A DNA stretch of 64,000 bases. It comes from Tomocerus qinae (lineage: Eukaryota; Arthropoda; Collembola; Entomobryomorpha; Tomoceridae). Below, piece after piece: positions 23,146-36,700 of the stretch. The notes below the pieces were generated by a model. That model had not been told where the DNA came from. It searched no databases and saw only the letters and a program-made list of their open reading frames with translations. Made by a program: the position numbers and the translations under genes. The DNA lies in NCBI GenBank assembly GCA_020055645.1, contig CM034546.1:59954001-60018000 (forward strand), written 5' to 3'. How positions within the stretch are numbered: position 1 is the stretch's first letter; each line of letters begins with the position of its first letter.

Positions 23146-24582
23146 ATGGGAAAAACACCAAGTGAAGTTGATACTGGAAAATCAAAAGTAAAAGCGAAAA
23201 ATGGGAATTTTGAATTAACAAGAGTAAGAAGTGAACCCAAACCTGCTGTATCTAAATTACATCATAAATCCAAGGGTTATAAATTAAACAATCTTGCTGA
23301 AAAAGGAATCCAAAAGAAATATTTCAAGTGTAATTTTTGTGGCAAATCCTATACAGTGTATGACCTATTGAACACGCACATTAGAAATCACACAGGAGAA
23401 AAACCCTTTAATTGCAATTTTTGTGGTGAATTATTTGCACGACAAGACAATTTGAGCTTTCATATCCGGAGACATAATGGGGATCTGCGTTTTAAGTGTC
23501 CTCAATGCAATAAATCATTTTTACGAAAAACGCATTTAAACAATCATCTGACAACTCACAGTACAGAAAAGCCTTTCAAGTGTGAACAGTGTAATAAATC
23601 CTTTTCACGCAAAGGTCATTTGAACTCACACATTAAACTTCACAGCACAGAAAAACCTTTTCTATGTAATGTTTGTGGAAAATCATTCGTGGTAGAATAT
23701 TATCTCAAAAATCATCTTAGAAGTCACAGCGGAGAAAAGCCATTTCAGTGTTTTGTCTGCCAGAAAACTTATACGTACAGACAGCAATTTTCTACACACA
23801 TTCGAACCCACACAGGGGAAAAACCTTATAAATGTGATGTCTGTAATAGAAGTTTTGTGGATGTTAGAGATTTAAAAAGTCACAAAAGAATTCACAGTGA
23901 CGAAAAGTCATTTCAGTGTGACATTTGCTACAAATCCTTCACACAACGACAGGGATTATATAGCCATAAAATAAGCCACAATTTAGAAAAACCATTTCAA
24001 TGCAATTTCTGTAGCAGACCGTTTTTAAGGTAACCATATTTAGACGTGCATATAAGACGCCATACCAAGGAAAAACCTTATCACTGCACATTCTGCACCA
24101 AATCATTTACAACTTCAATCGCGATGAAATATCATTTGAGAGTTCACACAAGAGAAAAACCTTTTCCGTGCAAATTATGCAGTAAATCATTTTCGTCGAC
24201 TGCAAGCTTACGAATTCATTTACAGTTTCACGAGGAAAATGAGAAATTTCATTGCGAAGTCTGTAGGAAATCATTTAAGCAAAAATATTATTTAAAAACA
24301 CATCAGAAGATACACAGTGAAGAAAAACAATTTCAGTGTAATACATGCTACAAGGCTTTTGCTCACAAATCATATATAAATGTACACATTGCTTATTGTC
24401 ACAAAAAAGAAAGATCTTATAAATGTAATTTCTGCTCTAGTGTTTTCTATTTTCGGAATGCGTTATATCGTCACATTCGAATCCACACCAATGAAAAGTA
24501 TTTCCAGTGTGGTCTTTGCAAAAAGGAGTTTGCACAAAAAGGATATTTAAATGCCCATAATAAGAGACTTCACAATCATTGA
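23146..24582 (+). pseudogene. C2H2 zinc-finger gene with one internal stop
   Basis: A single reading frame encodes a basic leader (MGKTPSEVDTGKSK) and 15 C2H2 fingers joined by TGEKP-like linkers, the layout of DNA-binding transcription regulators. One TAA codon at 24031-24033 lies in finger 9, where the paralogue at about 47985 has CAA (RQPHL). Upstream of the stop are 8 full fingers (295 residues); downstream the frame stays open for six more fingers. As written it yields a truncated protein with 8 working fingers. A splice acceptor (TTTTCAG at about 23102) lies before the ATG, suggesting a non-coding first exon. It may be a recent pseudogene, a truncated active gene or a sequencing error. 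Confidence 0.85.
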
Positions 24583-27116
24583 TCGTTTTCGAATATAAAA
24601 TCGTGACAATATTGATGATTTCATTGACTTTCTTCAATAATTGGACAATCAAGTTTGTAGATTAAACTCCCTCCAATTTATTGACGATTGGAGTCAGTGA
24701 GAAGTCTAATTGTAAATTGACTTGGTATTTTGTAAATAAATGTCTACAGGCTTTTGGTTTCATATTTGCGTATTTATAAGATTATTCTTAAACATTTGAT
24801 CTAATGCTTAAAGCAATTTTGTAGAATTGAAACACATTTGGCCTGTGGTAATATTGTTCTGCATGAGGAAATTAAAGTGTTATAATTACTTATATCTGCT
24901 GTTTATTGTACCCTGGTCCTGGTCTTTATATTACAGTAATACCTGTATATTTACATGGTATATTATATAGTATATAGTAACTAGATAGATACTTTCATGC
25001 AACCAAAATAAATTAAGAAGTGGGTATCATTTTAATGTGAGATTAAGCTAGGGGAGATTTCGAGCTTTTATTATTATACTTTTGGTCACTTTTTTGATAA
25101 TATATGCTTTAAATATGGTTATTAAGTTAAACCCGAGGAAATTTAATAAGAGCAAAAATTATAATTACTGTATTATGGTACTGTGATGGATGATTGTTCA
25201 ATTTATATTGTTATTATGTATTATTATTATTTAATACAATATATCCTTACATATTAGCAAAATTCAAATCAATGTTCCACTTTTTATATTATTATGCTAA
25301 GGGTTAACGTTACTGTAGTTGAGTTTATAGTAATTGAGACTCTAAAGAGACATAGAAAATGGGTATTTTTGTATACAAAAATTTTTCAAAATGTTCAAAA
25401 TATAAAATGCCACGTCTATTTTTTGAACCAACAATAGGCAAACTCAACTGTAGCATGATAGTAAACATAATTGTAATAAAGATTGGAAAGAAATAAAAAT
25501 TCTATACTTAAAGTAGATCTGTTAAAATAAATCAACCGTTCAGTTAAAAGCTTTCATTAACGAAAAACAGGCATAGTTAGATGTGTTTATGCTTATTAAG
25601 GAATAAGTTTCTAATTATATAAGCCTACTTGTTAGCCAACGAACAGTAGTAAAGTCATATCATAACCAGTAAGAATAAATGTGGTACACTATATATTATA
25701 CTTTAATAGCTAAATCAATATGAACAAAATAACAAGGGCATAAAAGTACCAAAAGTATGTATTCATGCATCCATACATACATGAAGATTTAGGTGAATGT
25801 TTATGGCAGTAATAAGGTAGTTCATTCCATTTTATAGGGGTCATTTTAATATAGCAATTGTTAGTATAGACAAACTTGTGTTACTTTAAAGCAAAACTAT
25901 TTTAAGAGCTTAAATATTTACAGCGGATACCATTATGCATGTCCAAGTAATAATTGTAAAGTAACTCGGAAGTCTAAAGAAAATGAAATCCTTATCAGTG
26001 TCATTGCATTTGTGCCACTGCACTGCGAGCATTTTTCATTGATGAGCAATCTAACTAGACAGGCCCACTCCTATAGTCCTATAGCGAAGAAAACGAATGC
26101 CTTTATTTAGCCTTTGCGTTAAAAGTCATTTTCATAATGAATTTTCAGAAACTTTTCCATTTGCAAAATATGAAAGAAATCGTATTCAGAAAATGATATA
26201 CATTTACATTCATTTGAGAAGTCACGCATGACGAAAAGCTTTATTAATGTCAGCTGTGTGATTTGTCCAATGACTGGTTCTCTATATGATCATCTGAATA
26301 TGTTCAGCGGATTACTGCTTTAATCCATTGAAACCAATGCAATGCAGGCAGAACCCAGATTACAAATATCTCCAATAATTTGTGCCCTAAAACTTTTATT
26401 CGCAAATCCTAAGTTCACACATTGCTTCTTGCCACAGCAAAGAAAGATACTACAAATGCAATTTTTGCTCTAGGTTTTTCTATTCTCGCAATAAACTAAA
26501 CCGTCACATTAGAATCCACACCGAAGAAAAGTATTTCAGTTGTAATCTTTGCAAAAGGTCATTTGCACAAAAAAGAAGTTTGAATGCTCATAATAAGACC
26601 ATCCACAATTGATGATTAATCACCTCCAAATATTTATAAGAAATTATTGGATACTGCCGAAATTATAGTAAGCATGACTTGTTGCTTTTAAGAATCTCTC
26701 CGACAAAGTTCATATTTGTTAAACTCTTCTACCTATATCGTTTATTCAGTAATCTTTTGCTATTGATGTTTGCCTTGATTCCTTTTTCTTTAATATTCAG
26801 TATCATTAGTAATTAATATTTGGTCAGCAGTACTGCAACTGAATTTGAAAAGGTTTATAGGTATCCATATTTGATTTAATTGAGGTAATATTAAGAAAAT
26901 CATCTTACTTTGAGTACCAAGATCGTTCTTAAGTGCACATTGTCTTAATCTTTGTAAGAAAATTAAAAAGTCTAATAAACCCATCTGGTTTTAAGTGGAG
27001 CAGGTTTACTTTCAAAAACCTAAAAATACCCACCCCTTGAAAAATAAAACCTATAACCCTGAAGCAGAGAAATCTTGGTTAGAAGTGAACAACCTGACAG
27101 TATAAAGAATGCTCAC
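24583..27116. other. Flank of the zinc-finger gene with relics
   Basis: Bases 24583-25560 match the flank of the relic at 19.7 kb. Bases 25725-25960 match 4955-5220 upstream of receptor gene 1. Zinc-finger relics lie at 25980-26610. No intact gene is seen. Confidence 0.6.
25980..26610 (+). pseudogene. C2H2 zinc-finger relic
   Basis: The last part (26425-26610) still reads as two fingers, YYKCNFCSRFFYSRNKLNRH and CNLCKRSFAQKRSLNAH, ending KTIHN and a stop, like the end of the gene at 23146-24582. The earlier part (about 26220-26330) contains a decayed copy of the finger CHLCDLSFSMTGSLKDHLK of the intact gene at 55338. Frame breaks separate the pieces. Confidence 0.75.
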
Positions 27117-29503
27117 CTTATATATGTCGTAGACTGGGAGGGAAAGGTGACTGGGAGGGATATAATGTCCCTCTCCGACTAGACTGGGTGGGATAGCTCT
27201 GTACCGCTAGCGGTACCGAACCATGAGGTTTCCGGCTGGGAGGGATAGGTTGTAAAGGATTGATATGAATGATTCTATGTGTATAAGTGACACAACTATC
27301 GCAGATTTTAGGTTACTCTTACATGTTTTATTCAGTGTAATCATTATTTTCTATCACTCTATAATATAAACGTCATCGAAATGTATGTTGTATGTATGTG
27401 TGTACGGATGTTATGAAATTATGAATGTTATTTCTCGGCCACCGTACCGTTATTTCAAAATGTATTAACAACACAATTTGGTTTATTTGCTGAAGATGCT
27501 AAATTCCATCCAGATAGAACTTGGTTTTATGCATACACGCTTGCGCGGTGATAAAATTATGAAAGTCACTGTTGTGAGACGTGGTAGTTGATACTCTTTC
27601 TTTCAATTTAACACCCCGTGCCGTGACCTTATTTTATACGCAGGAAAGTTTAAAAATTGGCTATTCATAATAAAATTATATTATTTTTTTCAATTCGCAA
27701 ATGGTTTTTTTATTTCAAATGTGTACGTTTTTGAGTCTGCCACTTATGTGTTAAAGAGATTTATTATCATAAAATTATGACTTCTAATATGACGTCACAA
27801 ATCGTGATGAAGATAGAATTAGAAGAGTATAAGTAGCCCTTAAAAAGTTTAGGTGGGTGAATATTTATGAATGTAGAATATTTCTTTAATGTGATTCCAT
27901 TTTCGTTGTTCACAGTCATGAATGTCATGGAAGTTGACATTTTCCTTGCATTGACACTATACAACGGTAGTATATGTAATTAGTTATTCCAAATCAAAAA
28001 AACAAAATTTTCTAAAACTTCAGCTTATTACGACCAAGGGTCAATATTTTTGTGTTGGAATTTTATTGTGACTATCGGTACTTACTCTGGTCACCCATTA
28101 TGGTCACATTTTTGACTTGGGGTATAATGTTACGTCTACGTTACTCTGACTCATCATTATGCATACTGCCAAGCTTAGATGTAAGCATCCCATCCATTAT
28201 ACCCAACATCCCCATCCAGGTGTATGAATTGGCTGAAAGGGATGTGTTGGTGATGGCTGTAATGGTACTTTATTTGGAAACTGGGGATGGGCTATATTAG
28301 ATGGATTACTTTATTTGAATATTGGTGGTGGGCTGGATAAGATGTTGATCTTTTCTTGGGTGTTTTGTGATGATGGGATGGATGGGGTTGGATGTTCCAT
28401 CTTTTGCATTGGATGGGATGTTTACCTACAACTTACGTCTATGCTGCCAAGTGTTATTCTGTTTTATCCGACTAAGCAAATAAACAGCTTCCCCTCACGC
28501 ACCAGGTGGGTGACGGAAATAAGTTTCTGAAATACATTCTATCCATCTTGCAATATTGCCCTGGCATACACACTAGCTTTATTTATAACAGGGCCTGGGC
28601 CCTGTGACCGGCTAGTAATATTCATAAATGTTAAGTATATTGCACTCTTTGTATGTCATAATTAAATCATAATTTATTATTATCGCAGATTTTAGGTTAC
28701 TCTTACATTTTTTATTTATTGTAATACTTATTTTCAATAATATTCATAAATATTAATTATAATATTGCATTTTTTGTATCAGTCATAATTAAATCATAAT
28801 TTATTAAGTCAAGATTGGAATTCAAATGGTTAAGCATGTTACACTGCTATGCTACGCTTGTTGGCAGTAAAGTAAGTCTAAGAGCGTGTGGAAGTATCAC
28901 TTTTAGCAAAGTTTACATTTACTATGAAGAGCTATAAGCTGAATTACATAGAGGTTGCTGTTTTGTGGGAAGTTAGGGAATAGAGTTTCATTTAATTTAC
29001 TTTTTTAATAAGACAAAATGGAATTTCCGCAATAGCAGCGTAATCTACTTAACCATTTGACTGTCAATCTTGACTTAATAATTTATGATTTAATTATCAC
29101 TGATACAAAAAGGGCAATATACTGAATATTTATAAATATTATCAAAAATAATGGATTACAATGAATGAAAAATGTAAGAGTAACCTAAAATCTGCGATAA
29201 TAATAATTTATGATTTAATTAAGACTGACGCAAAATGTCTAATATACTTAATATTTATGAATATCATAGAAAATAATGATTACAATGAATAAAACATGTA
29301 AGAGTAACCTAAAATCTGCGATAGTTGTGGCACTTATACACACAGAATCATTCACATCAATCCTTTACAACCTATCCCTCCCAGTCGGAAACCTCATGGT
29401 TCGGTACCGCTAGCGGTACAGAGCTATCCCACCCAGTCTAGACGGAGAGGGACATTATATCCCTCCCAGTCACCTTTCCCTCCCAGTCTACGACATATAT
29501 ACT
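27117..29503. mobile_element. 2.4 kb foldback element with about 240 bp terminal inverted repeats
   Basis: The left end (27117-27350) starts TATATATGTCGTAGACTGGG and includes GGTACCGCTAGCGGTACC-like sequence. The right end (about 29270-29503) is its inverted complement with few changes. Further inverted and direct copies of an AT-rich unit containing TCGCAGATTTTAGGTTACTC lie at about 28610-28810 and 29050-29270, around a centre near 28920. The left half carries an extra 1.2 kb (27350-28600) without a recognisable gene. It has no transposase I can see, so it is non-autonomous. Confidence 0.85.
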
Positions 29504-30799
29504 CGCGTTTAAGTTATCTGACACAATTACAAAAAGATAGAAATTTATATAATTTGTATAGCGAAAAAGTATGTATATGCGAATAAAAAAATTGTATAGA
29601 TTCATATTTTCATTAATTATTCATTTAAGACATTAAATGAAGTATATAAAAAGGTTACCAGTCATAGGTAATAATTTATAGGAGGTATTTGAAGCTCTAT
29701 TTTTGTTAACATAGAATTAGGAAAACTAGGATTTTATTGTTAAGGAAATTAAATCTGTGTTTTACTACTTATTAGTGACGTCCTAAACATAATAATATGG
29801 TTAACATGTTTGCCTTCAATATTGTACTACTACCTTCAATGAAGGAAATTGTCGTGAATAAATTATTATTATTAATGCTTATTACATATTATCTAGTATG
29901 TAACTAAAACAGTTACTATTAGATTATCAAAAGTCTTTCATTTTGTAGGTTATAGTGAAAAAATGACTATTGTCTCATTTTTTGTGTTAGGTAATAAAAT
30001 GTAGTAGTCAGTCAGTAGTATTAAGCAGACTAATTGTAACGTATAGCAAAAGCAACTAGTATAGCATTTGCTGCAAGGTGTCGAATGGGAAATGATAAAA
30101 TGGCACTTTCCCAGTGGAAAAAATTAATCGTAAGTAATGGCTTAGTGGGTGAGAAAATAAGAAATCAAATGGTTAAGTACAAAATGAAATAAAAGTGAAC
30201 AGAAAAAGGCATCAAATGTTTAGGGAAGAAACGTCTTTTATTGCTTAATAACATCAACATTATAAACAAATAGAAAATTCCAATCTTTATTTCCCAAATA
30301 ATATTAATAAAATGAATTTAATTATTGATATTTTGTTTTAAACAGCCTCAAATCTAAGTAGAATACAATTAAACCCTAATTTAGTCTTTCAAAGGTTAAC
30401 AAAAATGGATATTTAGCACGTGAAAAGTAACTTATAAGCAAAAATTGAGAGTTCACAATAGCAACCATTTCCAAAATATTTATACATTTCCACGTATTTT
30501 CCAAATTTTCCACTTTTCCAAATTCCCACGTGGCTATGAAAATGTTGTGGAAAATGGAAAAGTCCAAAACCGTTGTTAGTTGGTGGTCGTATCGCATTTA
30601 GTACGTGTCCTGACGCTAACCAAATATTATTAGATAGCTCATGTATCGCTACGTCGTGTATTTCCGGTGAAGTTGATAAATTGATTTAGATTAATAAACG
30701 TGAGTTATGCTTTAGTTTACTAAAACGTGTCTAGGCTGTATAGAGGAAAAAAGAGCTCCTATAGCTAGAACAAAAATCTGCTAAGATTGGAAATTCAAA
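29504..30799. other. Intergenic region upstream of receptor gene 2
   Basis: No gene is seen. Bases about 30550-30799 resemble the 5' flank of receptor gene 1 (5530-5737), including TCCAAAACCG and the AAAATCTGC just before the start. This is probably the duplicated promoter and 5' UTR. Confidence 0.6.
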
Positions 30800-33700
30800 A
30801 TGTCGTGGATGATAATTACTACTGCGTTTTTAAGATTAGTCTTGCACTCTCCTCATATCGTGGCAACGTTTGTTCCTCCTCCTATGGTAGGTCATAATGA
30901 TTTGTCCTTCCTCCTAATTCGTATCTTTAAAATATTTTACTAGCAACCAATTGTAATTTAATATCCATAGATTTTAGAAGCTTTAGCGCACAAATGTTCA
31001 GAGTATACTTCGTGTAACGAATGTATTGAAGCAAACGATCCTTGTGGATGGTGTTTCCCTAAAAACCAGTAACCTGATTTGATTTACATTCAATTTAGAA
31101 AATCATTATTAAACCCGATTATGGTAAAGCTGAAAATAATTGTAAACTGAAATTCACAGATGTACGTTGGACATTTATTGTTCAAAAGGAAGTGAATCGC
31201 CATCTCTTTATTGGATTTCATATGCAGGGGGTCTATGTGCTAGAATAACTAAAGTTACTCCTAGTCAACTTCAAAGCTCAACAGCTCGCACGGTAAAAAA
31301 TAAAAAGTTTACACCATAGTATATTTAGCACTTGAATATAAATGAATATAAATTGAACTTGATGCAGTTGTCATTGAATATTGCTCAAATGCCAACACGC
31401 TCAGGACAATTTTGGTGTGTTTTCCGTTTTCCTAATAGGAAAACTCTAAAAACCCATGCCAATTTAACCAATGATGGCGTCACCTGTTACACTCCACCAA
31501 CATCAGATTTACCCCCAATTCCAGCTTTACAACGTAATTAATGCATACGTTAATTAATTTATTTTTTCACCTGAACGGTTTACTGATTTGGTTTGTTTAA
31601 TTGCTTCAGATAATTTCACGGCGACTTTATCGGTTAGTAGAATGTCTCAGGATGGATTAGCACCTGTTGATTTCGTGTCAACTGACTTTGTATTCTTTGA
31701 TTGCAATACTTACATGACGTGCACTTCCTGTGTTATGTCTGCATTTCCCTGCGATTGGTGTATTAACAAACATAGGTGTGTTCATGATATATCAGATCAT
31801 TGCAGAACTGATATCATAGTCACTGGACTCAAAGTAAGTCTTGCAAGATTTATCGTGTATGTACAGTGGCATGGCAATCACTACTTAGTACATGTATTGT
31901 GTAATATATGGTGAGCATGTATTAAATCTCATGATTATTATTCATTATATAGAGAGTTGGTCCAAGCCTTCGTACTGGACCTGACTTTTGTCCTAAAGTA
32001 TATGTTGCAAATGGTTTATCGGAAATATTAGTACCTTACGGAACATCTAAGAGGATTCAAGTGAAAGTGGACAATATCGGAGTATGGAAAGAAGTATCTC
32101 CATTTAAAACATTATCATTCATTGTAATATTGCAATTTACAAAATTTATAAACTTATTTTAGCAACAAATTATTGTCGCAACTCGGTTTTCGTGTCGATT
32201 CAATATTGAAGGACGAGTGACTTCTGCCAATGCTCACTTTGTAGAAGATACACTATATTGCGATTCAATTTCATTTAATTACAATTCTCCATCTTCCAAT
32301 ATAACAGTACCATTCACAGTGGTTTGGGGCGGAGGAGAAACCAAAATTCTTGATAACCCAGACAACATTTACAGTATGTCGCAAACAATAAGTATGTACC
32401 CATTGTATGGACTTCATGGTTTTAAAGGTGTGCTCTTTTTCACATGTATAGTAATTGTATATCGTTGTTCTGCAATGGCTGAGAATTGTGGCATATGTTC
32501 GTTAACGGACGAAAAATACGGTTGTGGTTGGTGTCAGAGTTACAACCGTTGTGAAGTAAGGGAACAATGTGACAATGGTATGGGGGTCTGGCTCAATCGT
32601 GATCAGATATGTCCCAATGTGGAAATCCGTTCATTCCATCCGTCTTCAGGACCTTGGGAAGGGGGCACTAACGTTACCATTGAAGGAATTAATCTCGGAA
32701 AAACATTTGATGTAAATCGTTCGGCTTTTGAGATGGGTTGATATAGGATATTAATCTCAACGACTATAGTTTGTGGTTATGTGTTTGTTTTCTATTGTAG
32801 GATATCTATAGTGGTGTAACAGTTGCTGGACTTCCCTGTAAACCGTATCGTAGTTTGTATAAGCAAACCCGGCGAATTATATGCGAATTAAACGGACCAG
32901 GAATTAATAAGCCTAAGGCTGGACCAATTATCGTCAAAGTTGGTGACTTTAGAGCTGAATCAGCCAAAAATTACAGTTTTGTTGACCCTATAATCAAAGG
33001 CATTAATCCCACCCGAGGATCTATCGGTGGTGGGACCCGACTTACTATTTTTGGTGAACACCTAAGCTCTGGCAGTCGCATCCAGGTTTTTGTGGATAAC
33101 GTCCCATGCTCCATTTTACTGTATGTCTAAATTTAATTCATTCAATCCCTTCCTAATTCTAGAATCCTTGTTATTTATTCGTCATATTTATTTTTGTTGT
33201 TAGATTTCCCAGTTTTAGGGTTAAGAGTCACTATGAACTACATGTAAAGATAATTGTTTTGCATTGCACTTAGTTAGAATAAAGGGAAAATACTGACATA
33301 AAATTTAAACGCATTTGATCTATTTGTTTTGTAGAAAAGAACCATCCCGAATCGAATGCAGAATCGGAAGAAGCACAAAGAAAGGAAAATGGGACGTGCT
33401 TGTAAAATTGGATGAAGGAGATAGAACTTATGAGCCGGGATTTACTTATGTGGATAATCCAGAGATAATCTTTGAAAGGGTTGGCAGCATTCACGTCTTG
33501 AATTGTTTTAGTAGTGAAAGAACCCAATATGTTCCTGGACAATTTGTAACTTTGATGTAATCATTTTAGGAAGAACCTATTCGTGGTATTCTAGCTGGTG
33601 GAATTAATGTGACGGTAGAAGGCAACAATCTCCAAGTTGTTCAAGAACCGCTCATGTATGTTATCCATAATGGAACCAAGTACATTGGTGTAAGTTACAG

Positions 33701-36700
33701 AGTACAATTTAAAACCGGACAGGTCAACTAATTATGTACTATATACCTAGTTTACGTTTATACTTGTATTGGTTGTTTTATGTATAGCCGTGCAATATTT
33801 CCGGAAATGACAAAATGTTTTGCTTGTCACCAACTTTTAACATTTCTTCAAAATTGTCGGACGCTGAAGCCAAAGATGGCTATCTAAGACTGCAATATGG
33901 CTTTATTCTGGATACAGTATCTTATCCTGCACTAAATTTTTCTCAAAAGAACCATCAATTTCTCTTATTTCCTAATGCTCGAGCTAATCAGTTGGAAGAA
34001 AAAATTAAAGTAAGTAGATATACTTTACCAGACTATAAAATTGATATATGTTTTGTGATATATTAAATACATTATACGCTACGGCTTAAGGCTACGATTT
34101 ATCCACATTTTTAAAACTGTCCCGAGCTTCCTGAAAGTATTCAGATTTTGAAAATATGTCGCAATTTTTTATCGTACTGAACAATTAACAATTTCACATG
34201 ATTCAAAATTGGACATCAAAATCTGGGCCTGGTTTATAAAATAGCAACAGCACCCTCGAACTACCAGACATTTGGCAACCTTGTGAGGTTGTTAGCCAAC
34301 GCATTTCCTATATGCAAATTTATAAAAGTACGTTAAAATTATTTAAACTAAAAATTTAAAATGGTACATAGTTCTCAAATTTATTAAAAATTTCTTTAAA
34401 AAATATTATTTTATACAATTTACAAATTTAAAGGAGTTATTTATGACGTAACTCAATTTATTTATTTTAACCCAATTTGTACAATATTATGCTATGTATT
34501 AGACATTATGCGACGACAACTTTAGACGAAGTTCATACTACAAGCACTATATAGTAGGTAAAAAATATTGTAATCATTAAATTATTTTGGCTCTCTTCCT
34601 TTCTTAAAATGTCCCGCTTTTTGGTTTAGAGAATAGTGATTAGTAGCCTTACTAAAAAGGCCCATTTTTGTACGCATATTTGGTATATTTCTCATTATGC
34701 TTACATGTCCTCCCCGGCCATTAATTATATTGCTGCTAATGAAACGTAATTTTGTTTGAATATAGATTTCAAAAGTTTTAAAACACAAATGTTCTTCAGA
34801 GTATCCTTCGTTTAACGAATGCGTCAAGTCAAAACATCCCTGTTGTGGATGGTGTTCGCAACAAAACAAGTTCGTGCCGATTTATATTTTATAACATTAG
34901 TTTTGATTGAGATGGTGTAAATTTTGAGATATATGGAACAAAGACGAAGAGAAATATTGAAAAATTAACGTTACCATTACCAACTAGCAAATAACGACAA
35001 CTCTAACAGTGATTTAATTTTTAATTTTCTAACATTGTAATGGCGATCGACTGGGTTTACACAAAAAGTAATACTACAAAACAAATGGAATATTCAGAAT
35101 GCCTTATAGAACTACAAACCCTTATTGATTCCTCAAATGGAGTAATTTTATTTAATTTTGATTAATATTAAACCATGTGGATTAAAATTACTTAGGGTTT
35201 GTTTCTTTATCTTGTAGGCGTTGAATGCTAAAGTTGCCATCCAAACATTAGAAATATTAGTAGAAAGTGTAGCACAGAATGGAAATCATTCTCGTAGTTA
35301 TTCAGGAGATGACATTTTAAAAACAGCCTTTCTAGCACATGATGTTATTTTAAAAACCGAAAACAATACTACCCAATACAGTTTGGAGAAAATCGCCGAG
35401 ACAACTATAAATGTCTTTGGTAGTTTATTAACGAATGAACATCAATGGGCACAGGTAGAAGTTAAATGGAAATACATAGAAATATTTTAAAGTTATTATA
35501 TACATAATACAATGACTTTTCTCTTGTTTTATACATTTTAGTGGGAAATTCCTGGTGTCTTGTCTTTATTTTTGAATGCGTTAGATTCTGCTGCAACGAA
35601 GCTTGCTGAAAAGATCCCTGCTATGGGAAACACTTCAAAAATATTTCACTTTATGAAAAATGATATTCAGGACTCCATCTTGGTATTCTTAGGTGCATCA
35701 AACAAGGACAACTTGTCAAATATAAATATTCATGTGAAAGATGAAACCGTCCCTTTTAAAAATTCCATTTCCATGGTAATACAATCAGTTATCTCAAGCA
35801 ATCAGTTATCCATCCCTTATTATGCTGTTACAATGATACAACCATTTTATATAGAAAATATCTTAAGAAGTACAACCGGAAGGTAAAAGTGTTATTTTAT
35901 TTTACAATTGTAGAAAATAATATAAAATTAGTACGTCTTATTGTTTGCAATTGGTTCTGAAATTAGTTTTCAAAATGAAAGCGACCAACACATAAATATA
36001 TTGAATGGAAAATTAATAATGATGTCCCCTTATGCCAAGCTAAAATATAGGAATTCTTTGAACTTTTATACCAGAGATGGTAATAAAATACAATTATATT
36101 ATTATCACCTGTGTAAATGATGTTTATATTACCTTCATATTTCATTTGAGTGCAAATAATTTTAATGTTTTCATAGATCTCATTCCCAATGTAACAATTA
36201 AATTTGCACACAAAGTAAGGGCTGTGTATAATCCCAATAATGCATTTAAACGAAAATTACACCCAGGAGAGAAGAGAAAAGCAATTTTGGGGAATTCCAC
36301 ATGTGTATTTTGGAACAACCAAACAAGGTAAGCTTTGTCTTTTAAAATTGAGTTAGATATACGAGGTCATAATTTCTAGAATTGTCAAAACATTTTGAAC
36401 GTTGCACTGTCATTGCTATTATTTTTGCAATTAAGAGTACATGTAATATACATAGATTACAATAAGACTAACTTTTTTGACGAGTATGTTAAAGATCTGT
36501 TCGTAGACAAGTTTCAAAAATCCTATGCGGTTTTATAAATTCCAATTAATAATTTCAATATATTTATGAATGACCTTGTCTCGTAAAGTACTTTCAGCAT
36601 CCCAGTGGGAAAACTGATTAACGTCAAGGGATTTGGGGTATCAGATAAGGTACCTTGGATTTTATGTTGAATGATTTTTAAATGCTGTAAAAACCAAAAT

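Noticed and set aside
35040-35140. ATG frame MAIDWVYTKSNTTKQM just before the GAIN exons
   Set aside because: No acceptor precedes it and stops lie upstream in frame; the GAIN exon joins 34009 directly in phase 0.
36609-36660. Possible extra GPS exon reading IPVGKLINVKGFGVSDK between TTTCAG and GTACCT
   Set aside because: It accepts phase 2 but would leave in phase 0, which breaks the next exon at 36896; the GPS is complete without it.
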